DNA from: Sandaracinobacteroides saxicola
Lineage (GTDB): Bacteria; Pseudomonadota; Alphaproteobacteria; Sphingomonadales; Sphingomonadaceae
Direction of reading: 5' to 3'
NCBI RefSeq assembly: GCF_014117445.1
Contig: NZ_CP059851.1
Location: 1-64,000 of the forward strand
Length of the DNA stretch: 64,000 bases
Shown here: in pieces, positions 8,931 to 18,817 of the stretch
Position numbering within the stretch: position 1 is the first letter of the stretch
Layout of the letters: every line of letters begins with the position of its first letter
Program-made: the position numbers and the translations under genes
Notes under the pieces: model-generated
Told to the model about the DNA's origin: nothing
The model's database searches: none
What the model saw: the letters and a program-made list of their open reading frames with translations, nothing else

Positions 8931-9961
8931 CCCGCGAGAAGGGCGCGGTAGGCGGCGGCGGCGTTTTGGGGGTGCCAGGCGTCGAGCGCGGGGTCTTGCG
9001 GATCGGGGCGAAGGGTTTGCGCGGCGAGTGCGGAGGCGAGGGCCTGCGGGTCTCGGGTGGGGACGATGGCGCCCTGTTCGGGGCGGGTGAGGAGGTCGCG
9101 CAGCATCGCCGAGCAATCGGTGCTGATGACGGGGACGCCGCGGGCCAGCGCCTCGACGGCGACGGCCGGCCCGCCTTCGTATCGCGAGGTGATGAGGAGC
9201 GCGGCGGCGCCATCGAGGAAGGGGGTGATGGGTTCCACCTGGCCGGCGAAGCGGACGGGGAGGCCGAGTGAGCTGGCGAGGGATTGCAGCGCGGGGAGGT
9301 CGGGGCCGGTGCCGGCGATCTCGAGCCGGGCATCGGGGCGATGGCGGCGCAGCGCGGCGAGGGTGCGCAGCGCCAGCGCCATGTCCTTTTGCGGTTCGAG
9401 GCGGCCGATGGTGATGAAGCGGTCGGGATCGGGCGGGGTGGGGGTGGCGGCGCGGGCAACGATGAGGGGGTCGGGGATGGTGGCGATCTCGACATCGCCG
9501 AGGAGGGCGCGGGTGTCGGCGGCCAGCCCGCTGTTCATGGCGGCGAAGGCGGTGATGCCGCGGGTCCAGGCGCGGAACAGCGGGCGGGCGAGGAGCGTGC
9601 CGCCGCGATAGGGCCAGAGCGGGTTGGAGAGCTTGCCGACGATGCGGGCGGTGCCGGCCAGCGCCCGAGCGAGGATCAGGTGGAAGTTGCCGGGGAGGAA
9701 GATGGCGTCGGGTTCGAGAGCGGCGACCAGGGGGCGCATGGCGGGGCCGAGGTGCAGGCGGGAGGTGGGGGAGCGGGGGATGGCGGTGGGGAGCGCGACG
9801 ATGGCGGCGCCGGGGGGTGCCCAGGCGCGGGCGGGGCCGTGATCGTGGCCGACGAGGAGGGTGACCTTGTCGCCGGTGCGGAGCCATTCGGTGGCGAGGG
9901 CCATCGCCACGCGCTCGGTACCGCCGCCGTTCCAGTCATGCAGGGGGATGGCGATGTGCAT
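8927..9961 (-). CDS. Glycosyltransferase family 4-type (GT-B fold)
   Basis: A 344-residue GT-B glycosyltransferase. The N-terminal domain opens MHIAIPLHDWNGGGTERVAMALATEWL, the usual glycine-rich acceptor loop. The C-terminal donor half has IGRLEPQKDMALALRTLAAL, LEIAGTGPDLPALQSLASSLGL and TSRYEGGPAVAVEALARGVPVI, including the E(x7)E-type EGGPAVAVE motif. Substrates cannot be told. It converges on coq7 with a four-base overlap. No other polysaccharide genes are near, so its pathway is unknown. Confidence 0.88.
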   Translation of the reverse strand: MHIAIPLHDWNGGGTERVAMALATEWLRTGDKVTLLVGHDHGPARAWAPPGAAIVALPTAIPRSPTSRLHLGPAMRPLVAALEPDAIFLPGNFHLILARALAGTARIVGKLSNPLWPYRGGTLLARPLFRAWTRGITAFAAMNSGLAADTRALLGDVEIATIPDPLIVARAATPTPPDPDRFITIGRLEPQKDMALALRTLAALRRHRPDARLEIAGTGPDLPALQSLASSLGLPVRFAGQVEPITPFLDGAAALLITSRYEGGPAVAVEALARGVPVISTDCSAMLRDLLTRPEQGAIVPTRDPQALASALAAQTLRPDPQDPALDAWHPQNAAAAYRALLAG

Positions 9962-9990
9962 GGGGGTGTTATGGCGCGGGTTCTTCGCCC

Positions 9991-10053
9991 GAGTCGTCGG
10001 ACGGGTCCCGCGTTTGCGGGCAAAGCCCGCAAAGCGGGCCCGCCGGCCGGGCG
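9991..10053. repeat. GC-rich dispersed repeat, copy 1 (GAGTCGTCGGACGG type)
   Basis: This stretch opens GAGTCGTCGGACGGGTCCCG, contains a GCGGGC-AAA-GCCCGC hairpin and ends GCGGGCCCGCCGGCCGGGCG. A homologous copy at 63208-63268 has the same blocks in the same order (GAGTCGTCGGACGG, CGCGTT, GGCAAAGCC, GCGGCCCGCCGGCCGG). It sits between the glycosyltransferase start and the end of ilvC. Confidence 0.7.
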
Positions 10054-10066
10054 AAACTGAGTCGGT

Positions 10067-10085
10067 CGCAGCGTTGCACGCTGCG
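10067..10085 (-). terminator. Hairpin after ilvC
   Basis: CGCAGCG-TTGCA-CGCTGCG is a perfect 7-bp stem with a 5-nt loop, a few bases past the ilvC stop codon. No U-run follows, so it is either a weak terminator or a 3'-end stabiliser for the ilv operon message. Confidence 0.4.
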
Positions 10086-10091
10086 CCTCGC

Positions 10092-11613
<1,522 letters not shown>

Positions 11614-11617
11614 ACAA

Positions 11618-12151
11618 TCACTCTGCGTCCTTGCCGCGGGCCATGGCGGCGACGCCGGTGCGGGCGACTTCGACCAGGCCGACTTCGCGCATCAGGGTGA
11701 TGAACTGGTCGACCTTGCTGCTGCTGCCGCTGATTTCGAAGACGAAGCTGGCAGTGGAGGTGTCCACGGGCCTCGCGCGGAAGATGTCGGCGAGGCGCAG
11801 CGCCTCGGAGCGTTTTTCGCCGGTGCCGGCGACCTTCACCAGCGCCAGTTCGCGCTCCACATGCGGGCCGAGTTCGGTGAGGTCGGTGACGCGGTGGACC
11901 GGGACGAGGCGGTCGAGCTGCGCCATGATCTGGTCGATGACGCGCGGGGGGCCGGAGGTGACGATGGTGATGCGGCTGATGGCGTGGTCGTCCGTCACGT
12001 CGGCGACGGTCAGGGATTCGATGTTGTAGCCGCGGGCGGAGAAGAGGCCGACGATCTTCGCCAGCACGCCGGCTTCGTTGTCCACCACCACCGAGAGGGT
12101 GTGGCGTTCGACGGTTTCCTGGGGGAAGAGGGGTTGAAGCTTGGCGTTCAC
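11618..12151 (-). CDS. ilvH: Acetolactate synthase small (regulatory) subunit
   Basis: Regulatory subunit of acetohydroxyacid synthase that gives valine feedback control. The 177 residues have the N-terminal ACT domain (TLSVVVDNEAGVLAKIVGLFSARGYNIESLTV) and the C-terminal ALS_ss domain (ALRLADIFRARPVDTSTASFVFEISG). The start is GTG at 12151 and overlaps the TAG of the inserted upstream gene (TAGTG), so translation is coupled to a foreign gene rather than to ilvB. Confidence 0.95.
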   Translation of the reverse strand: MNAKLQPLFPQETVERHTLSVVVDNEAGVLAKIVGLFSARGYNIESLTVADVTDDHAISRITIVTSGPPRVIDQIMAQLDRLVPVHRVTDLTELGPHVERELALVKVAGTGEKRSEALRLADIFRARPVDTSTASFVFEISGSSSKVDQFITLMREVGLVEVARTGVAAMARGKDAE

Positions 12152-12729
12152 TACTGAAGCTCCAAGTCAGGGATATTTAATGCCAAGGCACTTGTTTTAA
12201 CATAGGATTCTTCAGCATTGCATTGCCTCAGATCGACACGCAACGCTTGGATTCCACCGTCACCTTCGTATCTTAGCATCGGCGTTTCCAAGCCAACTAA
12301 AAATTCAGGCTCAATCATTTTTCTATTATTCGCCATAAACCAAGCAGAAAAAAACATCATCTCCAGAGTTCTTTTACCATAAGTGGTCTCATAGAACCAG
12401 CAACAGAAAAGAATAATTAAAGAACAATTTTGACGAGTTGGCATGTCAATAATTTTATCTGCATCTCGATCTGCGTGTTTTGAAAAGTTGTAAGGCGCTC
12501 TCAGTGCCTTAAGCACCTCTTTTCGGCCCTCAGTTTTCCAATTTTCGAGGTATCGATCTAAAATCGTTTTTGATTCCTCATTTTTCAGCAAATCTCTCAT
12601 TAAATCCAATGCTGCCCAAGCAAGGGTGTATGATGAAATAAAGTTATCGTGTAAGAACGCCATATTTATAGCGCCAATCAGCTGTTCTCTAACAGCCTTT
12701 TTTTTGTCCATCAGGATTGCTGAAGCCAT
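12151..12729 (-). CDS. AT-rich HEPN-like helical protein inserted between ilvB and ilvH
   Basis: Unnamed family; 192 residues, apparently all-helical. The N-terminal part ISSYTLAWAALDLMRDLLKN followed by LRAPYNFSKHADRDADKI resembles a widespread family of uncharacterised proteins sharing an N-F-x-KHADRD motif, and the overall pattern suggests a HEPN-type bundle; this is inference. The canonical HEPN RNase motif (R-x4-6-H) is not exact: the nearest Arg is seven residues before the His. The gene is visibly AT-rich. Its ATG overlaps the ilvB stop (TGATG) and its TAG overlaps the ilvH GTG start (TAGTG), so it is fully embedded in the essential operon. Confidence 0.8.
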   Translation of the reverse strand: MASAILMDKKKAVREQLIGAINMAFLHDNFISSYTLAWAALDLMRDLLKNEESKTILDRYLENWKTEGRKEVLKALRAPYNFSKHADRDADKIIDMPTRQNCSLIILFCCWFYETTYGKRTLEMMFFSAWFMANNRKMIEPEFLVGLETPMLRYEGDGGIQALRVDLRQCNAEESYVKTSALALNIPDLELQ

Positions 12730-14480
12730 CACACCAGCGCCTCCGCGCCGGCGCTGACGCTGCCGGCGACCTGTTCGGGGCCGAGGATCATGTCCGTATG
12801 CGCGGCCCCGCTGGGGATCATGGGGAAGCAGTTGGTGAGTTTGGCGACGCGGCAGTCGACGAAGACGGGGCCGTCGTGCGCCAGCATGGCGGCGATGCCG
12901 GCGTCGAGGTCGCTTGTCCGTTCGATGCAGATGCCCTTCCAGCCATAGGCCTCGGCCAGTTTGACGAAGTCGGGCAGGCTGTCCGAATAGCTTTCGGAAT
13001 AGCGGCCTTCGTAGGTCAGGTCCTGCCACTGGCGGACCATGCCCATATATTCATTGTTGAGGACGAAGACCTTCACCGGCAGGCGGTATTGGGTGGCGGT
13101 CGCCAGCTCCTGGATGTTCATCTGGATGCTCGCCTCGCCGGCGATGTCGATCACCAGCGCGCCGGGGTTGCCGAGCTGCGCGCCGATGGCGGCGGGAAGG
13201 CCATAGCCCATGGTGCCGAGGCCGCCGCTGGTCAGCCATTTGTTCGGCGCGTCGAAGCCGAAATATTGCGCGGCCCACATCTGGTGCTGGCCGACTTCGG
13301 TGGTGATGATGGGCTTCTTCGCTTTCGTCGCGGCAAAGAGCCGGGCGACGGCGTGCATGGGGGCGATCTCCTCGCCCTTCTGCTCGAAGGCGAGGCAGGC
13401 GCGCGCGCGCCAGCCGGCGATGCGGCTCCACCATTCGGTCTGCGCGGCCTTCTGGTGGCCGCGGGCGCGCCAGAGCTTGACCATGTCGTCGAGCACATGG
13501 CCGACGTCGCCGGCGATGCACAGGTCGACGCGGACGGTCTTGTTGAAGCTCGACGGGTCGATGTCGACATGGATCTTGCGGCTGCCGGGGCTGAAGGCGT
13601 CCAGCCGGCCGGTGACACGGTCGTCGAAGCGGGCGCCCAGGCAGACCATCAGGTCGCACTGGTTCATCGCCATGTTCGCCTCGTAGGTGCCGTGCATGCC
13701 CAGCATGCCGAGCCATTGGGCATGGTCGTGCGGGAAGGCGCCCAGGCCCATCAACGTGCTGGTGACGGGCGCGCCGGTCAGCTTCGCCAGTTCGCGCAGC
13801 AGTTGCGAGGCGGCGGGGCCGGCATTGATGATGCCGCCGCCGGTGTAGAGGATGGGGCGTTCGGCCGCCGCGATCATCTCCACCGCGGCCTCGATGGATT
13901 TCAGGTCGCCCTTCAACGCCGGCCGGTAGGTCTTGTGCTGGATGCTGCCGGGGCGGGTGTAGCGGGCCTTCGCGACCTGCACATCCTTTGGCACGTCGAT
14001 CACCACCGGGCCGGGGCGGCCGGTGGTGGCGATGTGGAACGCCTCGTGCACCACGTCGCCCAGGCGCGCGGTGTCCTTCACCAGATAGTTGTGCTTGGTG
14101 CAGTGGCGGGTGATGCCGATCGTGTCGCATTCCTGGAAGGCGTCGCTGCCGATCAGGTGGGTGGCGACCTGGCCGCTGATGACGACGAGCGGGATCGAAT
14201 CCATCAGCGCATCGGTGATGCCGGTGACGGCGTTGGTGGCGCCGGGGCCGCTGGTGACCAGCACGACGCCGGGCTTGCCGGTGGAGCGGGCATAGCCCTC
14301 CGCGGCGTGGGTGGCGGCCTGTTCGTGGCGCACGAGGATGTGGCGGATGCGCGACTGGCGGAAGATGGCATCATAGATGGGAAGGACGGCGCCGCCGGGA
14401 TAGCCGAAGATGACCTCCACGCCCAGATCCGTGAGGGACTGGACGATGATCTCTGCTCCGCTTAACTCGCGGCCGGGCAT
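12729..14480 (-). CDS. ilvB: Acetolactate synthase large (catalytic) subunit
   Basis: ThDP-dependent carboligase for the first common step of branched-chain amino acid synthesis. The 583 residues show the N-terminal ThDP domain with [14 protein letters not shown] and [22 protein letters not shown], a central FAD domain, and the C-terminal ThDP motif (GEASIQMN...[12 protein letters not shown]). The start at 14480 is set by AAGGAG nine bases upstream. A longer frame to 14540 overlaps the promoter and is rejected. It heads an operon ilvB-orf-ilvH-orf-ilvC; its stop overlaps the inserted gene. Confidence 0.97.
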   Translation of the reverse strand: MPGRELSGAEIIVQSLTDLGVEVIFGYPGGAVLPIYDAIFRQSRIRHILVRHEQAATHAAEGYARSTGKPGVVLVTSGPGATNAVTGITDALMDSIPLVVISGQVATHLIGSDAFQECDTIGITRHCTKHNYLVKDTARLGDVVHEAFHIATTGRPGPVVIDVPKDVQVAKARYTRPGSIQHKTYRPALKGDLKSIEAAVEMIAAAERPILYTGGGIINAGPAASQLLRELAKLTGAPVTSTLMGLGAFPHDHAQWLGMLGMHGTYEANMAMNQCDLMVCLGARFDDRVTGRLDAFSPGSRKIHVDIDPSSFNKTVRVDLCIAGDVGHVLDDMVKLWRARGHQKAAQTEWWSRIAGWRARACLAFEQKGEEIAPMHAVARLFAATKAKKPIITTEVGQHQMWAAQYFGFDAPNKWLTSGGLGTMGYGLPAAIGAQLGNPGALVIDIAGEASIQMNIQELATATQYRLPVKVFVLNNEYMGMVRQWQDLTYEGRYSESYSDSLPDFVKLAEAYGWKGICIERTSDLDAGIAAMLAHDGPVFVDCRVAKLTNCFPMIPSGAAHTDMILGPEQVAGSVSAGAEALV

Positions 14481-14507
14481 GGCTTCGCTCCTTCGATGGT
14501 GCGGCGC

Positions 14508-14536
14508 GTCATAGAAAGCCCGCAGGGCCGAGTCAA
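14508..14536 (-). promoter_or_regulatory. Sigma-70-type promoter of the ilv operon
   Basis: Read on the minus strand: -35 TTGACT (14536-14531), 17-bp spacer, -10 TATGAC (14513-14508). Transcription would start near 14502, leaving a leader of only about 20 nt with the AAGGAG site before the ilvB ATG. That is too short for a classical attenuator. Confidence 0.6.
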
Positions 14537-14607
14537 CCACATCCCGTTATGGCATTACGAGAAAAGATGCTTTGGAGTAATAATATTACGTATTTGGAGC
14601 ATGTTTC

Positions 14608-14961
14608 ATGATTTCAGTACGAATCCTGGGGTTTTTGCTGGGCCTGCTGTTGATCGCGGGAGAGCTGGCGCGCTGGTGGGGCAATGCCATGGGCCTGCCC
14701 AAGGCGCTGGATGACGTGATCGCGGGCGCGATTCTGCTGTTGCTGGCGGTGCTGGGCGGGCGGATCGCGCCGGCGCTGCATGTGGCGGGATGGGCGCTGT
14801 TCACGGGCGTGATGCTGACCACGCTGGTGATCAACCTGGACGCCTGGATGTGGGACGCCGGCAAGGCGCGCGCCGGACTTTATGCCGCGGCGCTGAGCCT
14901 GCTGAGCGCGGTGGGGGCGATCGTCACGCTGTGGTGGGCACGGCGCGCCGGCGGCAAATAG
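14608..14961 (+). CDS. Small four-helix integral membrane protein, unknown function
   Basis: A 117-residue protein made almost entirely of hydrophobic segments: ILGFLLGLLLIAGELARWW, VIAGAILLLLAVLGGRI, LHVAGWALFTGVMLTTLVI and AALSLLSAVGAIVTLWW. It ends in a basic tail (ARRAGGK), so about four membrane spans are expected. No named family is recognised. It is divergent from ilvB and overlaps the 3' end of the convergent GDSL esterase gene by 38 bp. The upstream gap has an AT-rich patch (14571-14600) suitable for a promoter. Confidence 0.72.
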   Translation: MISVRILGFLLGLLLIAGELARWWGNAMGLPKALDDVIAGAILLLLAVLGGRIAPALHVAGWALFTGVMLTTLVINLDAWMWDAGKARAGLYAAALSLLSAVGAIVTLWWARRAGGK

Positions 14962-15862
14962 CGCCGACGAGGCCGAAGCCGACGATCATCATCGCCCAGG
15001 TGGCGGGTTCCGGCACCGGCAGGCCGGCTTGCGCGGCGAAGCTGTTGGCGATGGCGCGGTGGACGGGCGCGGTCGGGTGGATGCCATCGAAGCTGAAATA
15101 GCCGGTGCAATCGACCTTGCCGTTCACCACCGGACGCACGGCGAGGCAGGGGGTGGTGAAATCGGTGTTCGCCGGCAGGCCGAAGGCGGTGGGATCGGCG
15201 AGCATGGCGCCGAAGAAGCTGAAGAAATCGAACTGCACCAGTCGGTCGCCATAGGCGGCCTGCAACGGGGAGAGCGCCGCGTTCAGCTTGCCCTGGAGCG
15301 CGACGCCCTCCGGCTGGAGCGGGTTGGGGACACCGAAGACGAAGACGCGCGGCGCGCCCAGTTGCAGCAGGCCGTTGACGGTTGCGGCCATGTTGCCGGC
15401 GTAGAGGTCGCCATATTGGCTGGCGGAGAGGCCGTAGGTGTCGCCGGCGAGGATGGCGCCGACATCATTGTTGCCGAAGCTGAGCAGCCAGGGCCCCTGC
15501 GACACGCCGGCGGGGCCGAAGCTGGCGCCATAGAGCGCGGCCTGGTTGGGGAGGCCGGGGACGGTGAAGCCGCCGATCACGCGGTCCCCGGCCGCGCGCG
15601 CGCCGCCGACGGCGAAGTTGCGGCCACCGGCGAGGAAGGGCGTGGTGAACTGCCCGGTCATGCGCTGGTTGATGATGTCGGCGAAGGTTGGCCCGTTGGT
15701 GAAGCGGCCCTGGAAATAGCCTTGGGAGGCGGGCGCGGCGGCACCGCCGGTGGCGATGTTGGCGTTGCCGGCATCGATGAAGCTGTCGCCGAACAGTTGC
15801 AGTTCCGCCGCGGCAGGCGTGGCGGCGGCTAGCAGCATCGCGGTGAAGGCCAGGCGCATCAT
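14924..15862 (-). CDS. PEP-CTERM SGNH/GDSL lipase-esterase (paralogue 1)
   Basis: Exported SGNH-fold ester hydrolase of 312 residues. After the signal peptide (AFTAMLLAAATPAAA), block I is LFGDSFIDAGN with the nucleophile serine. SFGNNDVGA carries the block III type Asn, and DGIHPTAPVHRAIA the catalytic Asp/His. The C-terminus is a PEP-CTERM sorting tail: [18 protein letters not shown] plus basic residues, the form processed by exosortase. GGGGGAGA upstream supports ATG 15862 (15859 also possible). It lies directly downstream of a paralogue at 15939-16871, indicating a tandem duplication. Confidence 0.9.
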   Translation of the reverse strand: MMRLAFTAMLLAAATPAAAELQLFGDSFIDAGNANIATGGAAAPASQGYFQGRFTNGPTFADIINQRMTGQFTTPFLAGGRNFAVGGARAAGDRVIGGFTVPGLPNQAALYGASFGPAGVSQGPWLLSFGNNDVGAILAGDTYGLSASQYGDLYAGNMAATVNGLLQLGAPRVFVFGVPNPLQPEGVALQGKLNAALSPLQAAYGDRLVQFDFFSFFGAMLADPTAFGLPANTDFTTPCLAVRPVVNGKVDCTGYFSFDGIHPTAPVHRAIANSFAAQAGLPVPEPATWAMMIVGFGLVGAICRRRAVPTTA

Positions 15863-15938
15863 GTCGAAATCTCCCCCTTGTGACGGGCGAAGACTCTCAC
15901 AATGGGGGGAAAAGTCAAATTGCAAATTTATGGCACGG

Positions 15939-16871
15939 TCAGGCGGCCGTGGCGGGCCGCCGCCGGCGTGCGGCGGCACCCACCAGGCCGAAGCCGGCGA
16001 TCAGCATCGCCCAGGTGGCGGGTTCGGGGACGCCGAGCACCTGTGTGAGATCGCGCGCGATGGCGTAATGCGCCTGCTTGGCGGGGTGGGTGCCATCGAG
16101 GCTGTAGATGCCGGTGCAGTCGATCTTGCCGGCGACGACCGGGCGCTGCGACTGGCAGGTGCCGACGAAATCGGTTGTGGCGGGGAAGTTGTAGCTGGTG
16201 GGGTCGGCCAGCAGCCGGCCATAGAAGCCGAAGTAACTGTATTGGTAGAGTTTGGTGTTGGGGAGGGTGAGGGCGGCGAGGCCGGCGTTCTGCGCGCTTT
16301 CGATGCCGAAGCCGATGCCGTTGGCGACGGGGTTGCCCATGACCAGGATTTTCGTGGCGCCGAGCGAGGCGAGCGTGGTGACCGCGCTGAGGGTGTTGGC
16401 GACCGAAAGCGCGGCATATTGCGCGCCGGTCAGCCCGCCGGTGTTGCCCGACGCGATGGCGAAGACATCGTTGCCGCCGAAATTGAGGACATAGAGCGCG
16501 TTGGGGTCGGCGGTGCCGCCGGTGGAGGCGAGGTAGAAGCCGAGCTGCTGCGGCAGGGAGGGAGCGGTGAACGGGCCAAAGCTGGCCGGGCCGGCGGCGC
16601 GCGCCCCGCCGACAGCGAAGTTGCTGCCGCCGGCGAGCGAGGCGACGGTGGGGGCACCGTTCAGCCTGCTGCTGACATGGTCGGTGAAGTCGAAGCCGTT
16701 GGTGAAGCGGCCGGCGACATAGCCCTGCGCCGGGTTGGCGGCGGCGCCGCCGGTCGCCAGAAAGGCGTTGCCGGCATCGACCAGCGAATCGCCGAAGACG
16801 ACGAGCGGGGTGGCGGCGGTGGCCGACGTGGCGACGGCAAGGGCGGCAAAGGCGGTGGCGATCCGGAACAT
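15939..16871 (-). CDS. PEP-CTERM SGNH/GDSL lipase-esterase (paralogue 2)
   Basis: Second exported SGNH hydrolase, 310 residues. Signal peptide FAALAVATSATAA; block I VVFGDSLVDAGN; GGNDVFAI; catalytic DGTHPAKQAHYAIA; PEP-CTERM tail [18 protein letters not shown] followed by ARRRR. It aligns from end to end with the protein at 14924-15862, including the order GYFQGRFTNGP / GYVAGRFTNGF after block I. GGGGAGA before the ATG at 16871 fixes the start and matches the upstream element of paralogue 1. Substrate is unknown; the tail suggests display at the cell surface or in the matrix. Confidence 0.9.
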   Translation of the reverse strand: MFRIATAFAALAVATSATAATPLVVFGDSLVDAGNAFLATGGAAANPAQGYVAGRFTNGFDFTDHVSSRLNGAPTVASLAGGSNFAVGGARAAGPASFGPFTAPSLPQQLGFYLASTGGTADPNALYVLNFGGNDVFAIASGNTGGLTGAQYAALSVANTLSAVTTLASLGATKILVMGNPVANGIGFGIESAQNAGLAALTLPNTKLYQYSYFGFYGRLLADPTSYNFPATTDFVGTCQSQRPVVAGKIDCTGIYSLDGTHPAKQAHYAIARDLTQVLGVPEPATWAMLIAGFGLVGAAARRRRPATAA

Positions 16872-16917
16872 GATGATTCTCCCCATGGATTTGGCCAAGG
16901 CTGTCACAAGGGGCGCA

Positions 16918-17814
16918 TCAGTGCAAACCGCAAATTGCGGGCTGGCCGGGCGCCTGGGGTTCGAGGCGGGGCCAGGTGCCGCACTGGTTGCGCAGCCAGG
17001 TGGACTGGCGCTTGATGTATTGGCGGGTGGCGAGCTTCCAGGCGGCGCGGGCGGTGGCGGCGTGGGTTTCGCCGCGGCGGTGGGCGAGGAGTTCGGGAAC
17101 GCCGATGGCGCGCATGGCGGGGAGCGCGGGATCGAGGGCGCGGGTGGCGAGCGCGGCGGCTTCGGCCAGCGCGCCGGCGGCCCACATGGCATCGACGCGG
17201 GCGTCGGCGCGGGCGTGCAGCTCGGCGCGGGAGCGGTCGATCACCAGCGGGCGCAGGGCGACGCGGGGGGCAAGGCCGTTGCCGGGTTGCGATTGCCAGA
17301 CGAGCAGGGAGCGGCCGGTGCCGCGCATGACCTCCAGCGCGCGGGCGTTGCGCTGGCTGTCGTGCGGGTGCAGGCGGGCGGCCATGGCGGGGTCTTCGGT
17401 TTCGAGCGCGGCACGGACGTCGGCGGTGGGCAGGGCGCGCACGATGGCGCGGACCGCCGGGTCGATGGCGGGCACGGGGGCGACGCCATCGAGCAGCGTG
17501 CGCAGGTAGAGGCCGGTGCCGCCGACGAGGATGGGGAGCTGGCCGGCGGCCCAGGCCGCGTCAATCTCGGCGCGGGCCAGTTCGGCCCAGCGCGCCGCGC
17601 CGATGGCGTCGGCCGCGTCCACCGTGCCGAACAGGCGGTGCGGGACGGCGGCTTCGTCCGCCGGCGAGGGACGGGCGCTGATGATGCGCAGGTCGGCATA
17701 AAGCTGGCTGGCGTCGGCATTGATGATGATGCCGTTTTCACGGGCGGCGAGCGCCAGGGCGAAGGCGCTCTTGCCGCTGGCGGTGGCGCCCGCGATCACG
17801 CATAGCGGCGGCAT
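16918..17814 (-). CDS. miaA: tRNA dimethylallyltransferase MiaA
   Basis: Adds an isopentenyl group to A37 of tRNAs reading UNN codons. The 298 residues start with the P-loop (IAGATASGKS, residues 7-16), followed by NADASQLYADLRIISARPS (the substrate-binding DSxQxYR region, here DASQLYADL), ILVGGTGLYLRTLLDG and ATRQYIKRQSTWLRNQ near the C-terminus. It is slightly short for the family. Its ATG (17814-17812) and the ATG of the divergent serB (17813-17815) share the sequence CATG, so there is no intergenic space. Confidence 0.95.
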   Translation of the reverse strand: MPPLCVIAGATASGKSAFALALAARENGIIINADASQLYADLRIISARPSPADEAAVPHRLFGTVDAADAIGAARWAELARAEIDAAWAAGQLPILVGGTGLYLRTLLDGVAPVPAIDPAVRAIVRALPTADVRAALETEDPAMAARLHPHDSQRNARALEVMRGTGRSLLVWQSQPGNGLAPRVALRPLVIDRSRAELHARADARVDAMWAAGALAEAAALATRALDPALPAMRAIGVPELLAHRRGETHAATARAAWKLATRQYIKRQSTWLRNQCGTWPRLEPQAPGQPAICGLH

Positions 17815-18688
17815 GTCGCTGCTCGTCACGCTGATGTCCGCCGCTGGTCTGCCATCCTCCGCCGCCGATGCCGCGCGCGCCGCGCTGGCGCAAGCCGGCG
17901 GAGTGGTGACGGGGGTGGATGTGTTCGACGCGCCGTGCGCCATCGACCTGCATGTGGGCGGCCTGGCGCAGCCGGACGCGCGGGCGGCGCTGGAGGCTCT
18001 GCCGTTCGAGGTGGTGGTGCAGGCGGCGGATGCGGTGCGGCGGCGGACGCTGCTGGTGGCGGACATGGATTCGACGATGATCCAGTGCGAGTGCATCGAC
18101 GAGCTGGCGGACTATGCCGGGATCAAGCCGGCGATTGCCGCCATCACCGAGCGGGCGATGCAGGGGGAGCTGGATTTCGCCGCGGCGCTGAAGGAACGCG
18201 TGGCGCTGCTGAAGGGGCTGGAAGCGGGGGTGATCGGGCGCTGCCTGAAAGAGCGCGTGCGGCTGATGCCCGGCGCGCGGACGCTGGTGCGAACCATGAA
18301 GGCGCACGGGGGGCGCGCGGTGCTGATTTCCGGGGGGTTCACGGCGTTTACGGGGCCTGTCGCTGCGATGATCGGGTTCGACCGGCACGTCGCCAATGGG
18401 CTGGAGGTCCATGATGGCCGGCTGACGGGGACGGTCGCGCAGCCGATCGTGGACAGCGAGACGAAGCGCGCGACGCTGCTGGCCGAGGCGGGCGATGCGC
18501 TGGCGGCGTCACTGGCCGTGGGTGACGGGGCGAACGACATTCCCATGCTGCGGGCGGCGGGGTACGGCGTGGCCTATCACGCCAAGCCGAAGGCGGCGGC
18601 GGCGGCGGATGCGGCGGTCCGGTTTGGCGACCTGACGGTGCTGTTGTGGGCGCAGGGCTATCCCCGTGCGGCGTGGGTGCAGGGTTAA
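17813..18688 (+). CDS. serB: Phosphoserine phosphatase SerB
   Basis: HAD-superfamily phosphatase for the last step of serine synthesis. At 291 residues it has an N-terminal ACT-like half and the catalytic half. HAD motif I is LLVADMDSTMIQ (Asp84, Asp86), motif II VLISGGFTAF, motif III around KAAAAADAA to LAVGDGANDIPML. The start MSLLVTLMSAAGLP matches the family N-terminus. A frame extension to 17720 lies in miaA and is rejected. The start codon overlaps that of divergent miaA inside one CATG. Its TAA overlaps the 3' end of the small gene at 18685-18765. Confidence 0.95.
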   Translation: MSLLVTLMSAAGLPSSAADAARAALAQAGGVVTGVDVFDAPCAIDLHVGGLAQPDARAALEALPFEVVVQAADAVRRRTLLVADMDSTMIQCECIDELADYAGIKPAIAAITERAMQGELDFAAALKERVALLKGLEAGVIGRCLKERVRLMPGARTLVRTMKAHGGRAVLISGGFTAFTGPVAAMIGFDRHVANGLEVHDGRLTGTVAQPIVDSETKRATLLAEAGDALAASLAVGDGANDIPMLRAAGYGVAYHAKPKAAAAADAAVRFGDLTVLLWAQGYPRAAWVQG

Positions 18689-18765
18689 AGCACGCCGAAG
18701 ATCAGCAGCAGGATGACAATGATGCCGGGCACACCCAGCAGCCACAGCAGCAAACCCTTGCCCAT
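18685..18765 (-). CDS. 26-residue hydrophobic membrane peptide
   Basis: A complete mini-gene: a strong ribosome site (GAAGGAGACGAGGA) directly before ATG 18765, then 26 codons of which residues 5-26 form one transmembrane helix (LLLWLLGVPGIIVILLLIFG), ending in TAA. Peptides opening MGKGLLLWLLG with a proline in the middle look like a family I associate with sphingomonads and other proteobacteria, usually unannotated. The stop overlaps that of the convergent serB. Function unknown; a single-span membrane-complex subunit is plausible. Confidence 0.6.
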   Translation of the reverse strand: MGKGLLLWLLGVPGIIVILLLIFGVL

Positions 18766-18817
18766 TCCTCGTCTCCTTCGAAGGGCATAAGGGCCGGCGT
18801 TCGATATTGTTCCTGTG

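Noticed and set aside
14481-14540. N-terminal extension of IlvB
   Set aside because: The extension overlaps the TTGACT-17-TATGAC promoter and lacks family sequence; AAGGAG fits the ATG at 14480.
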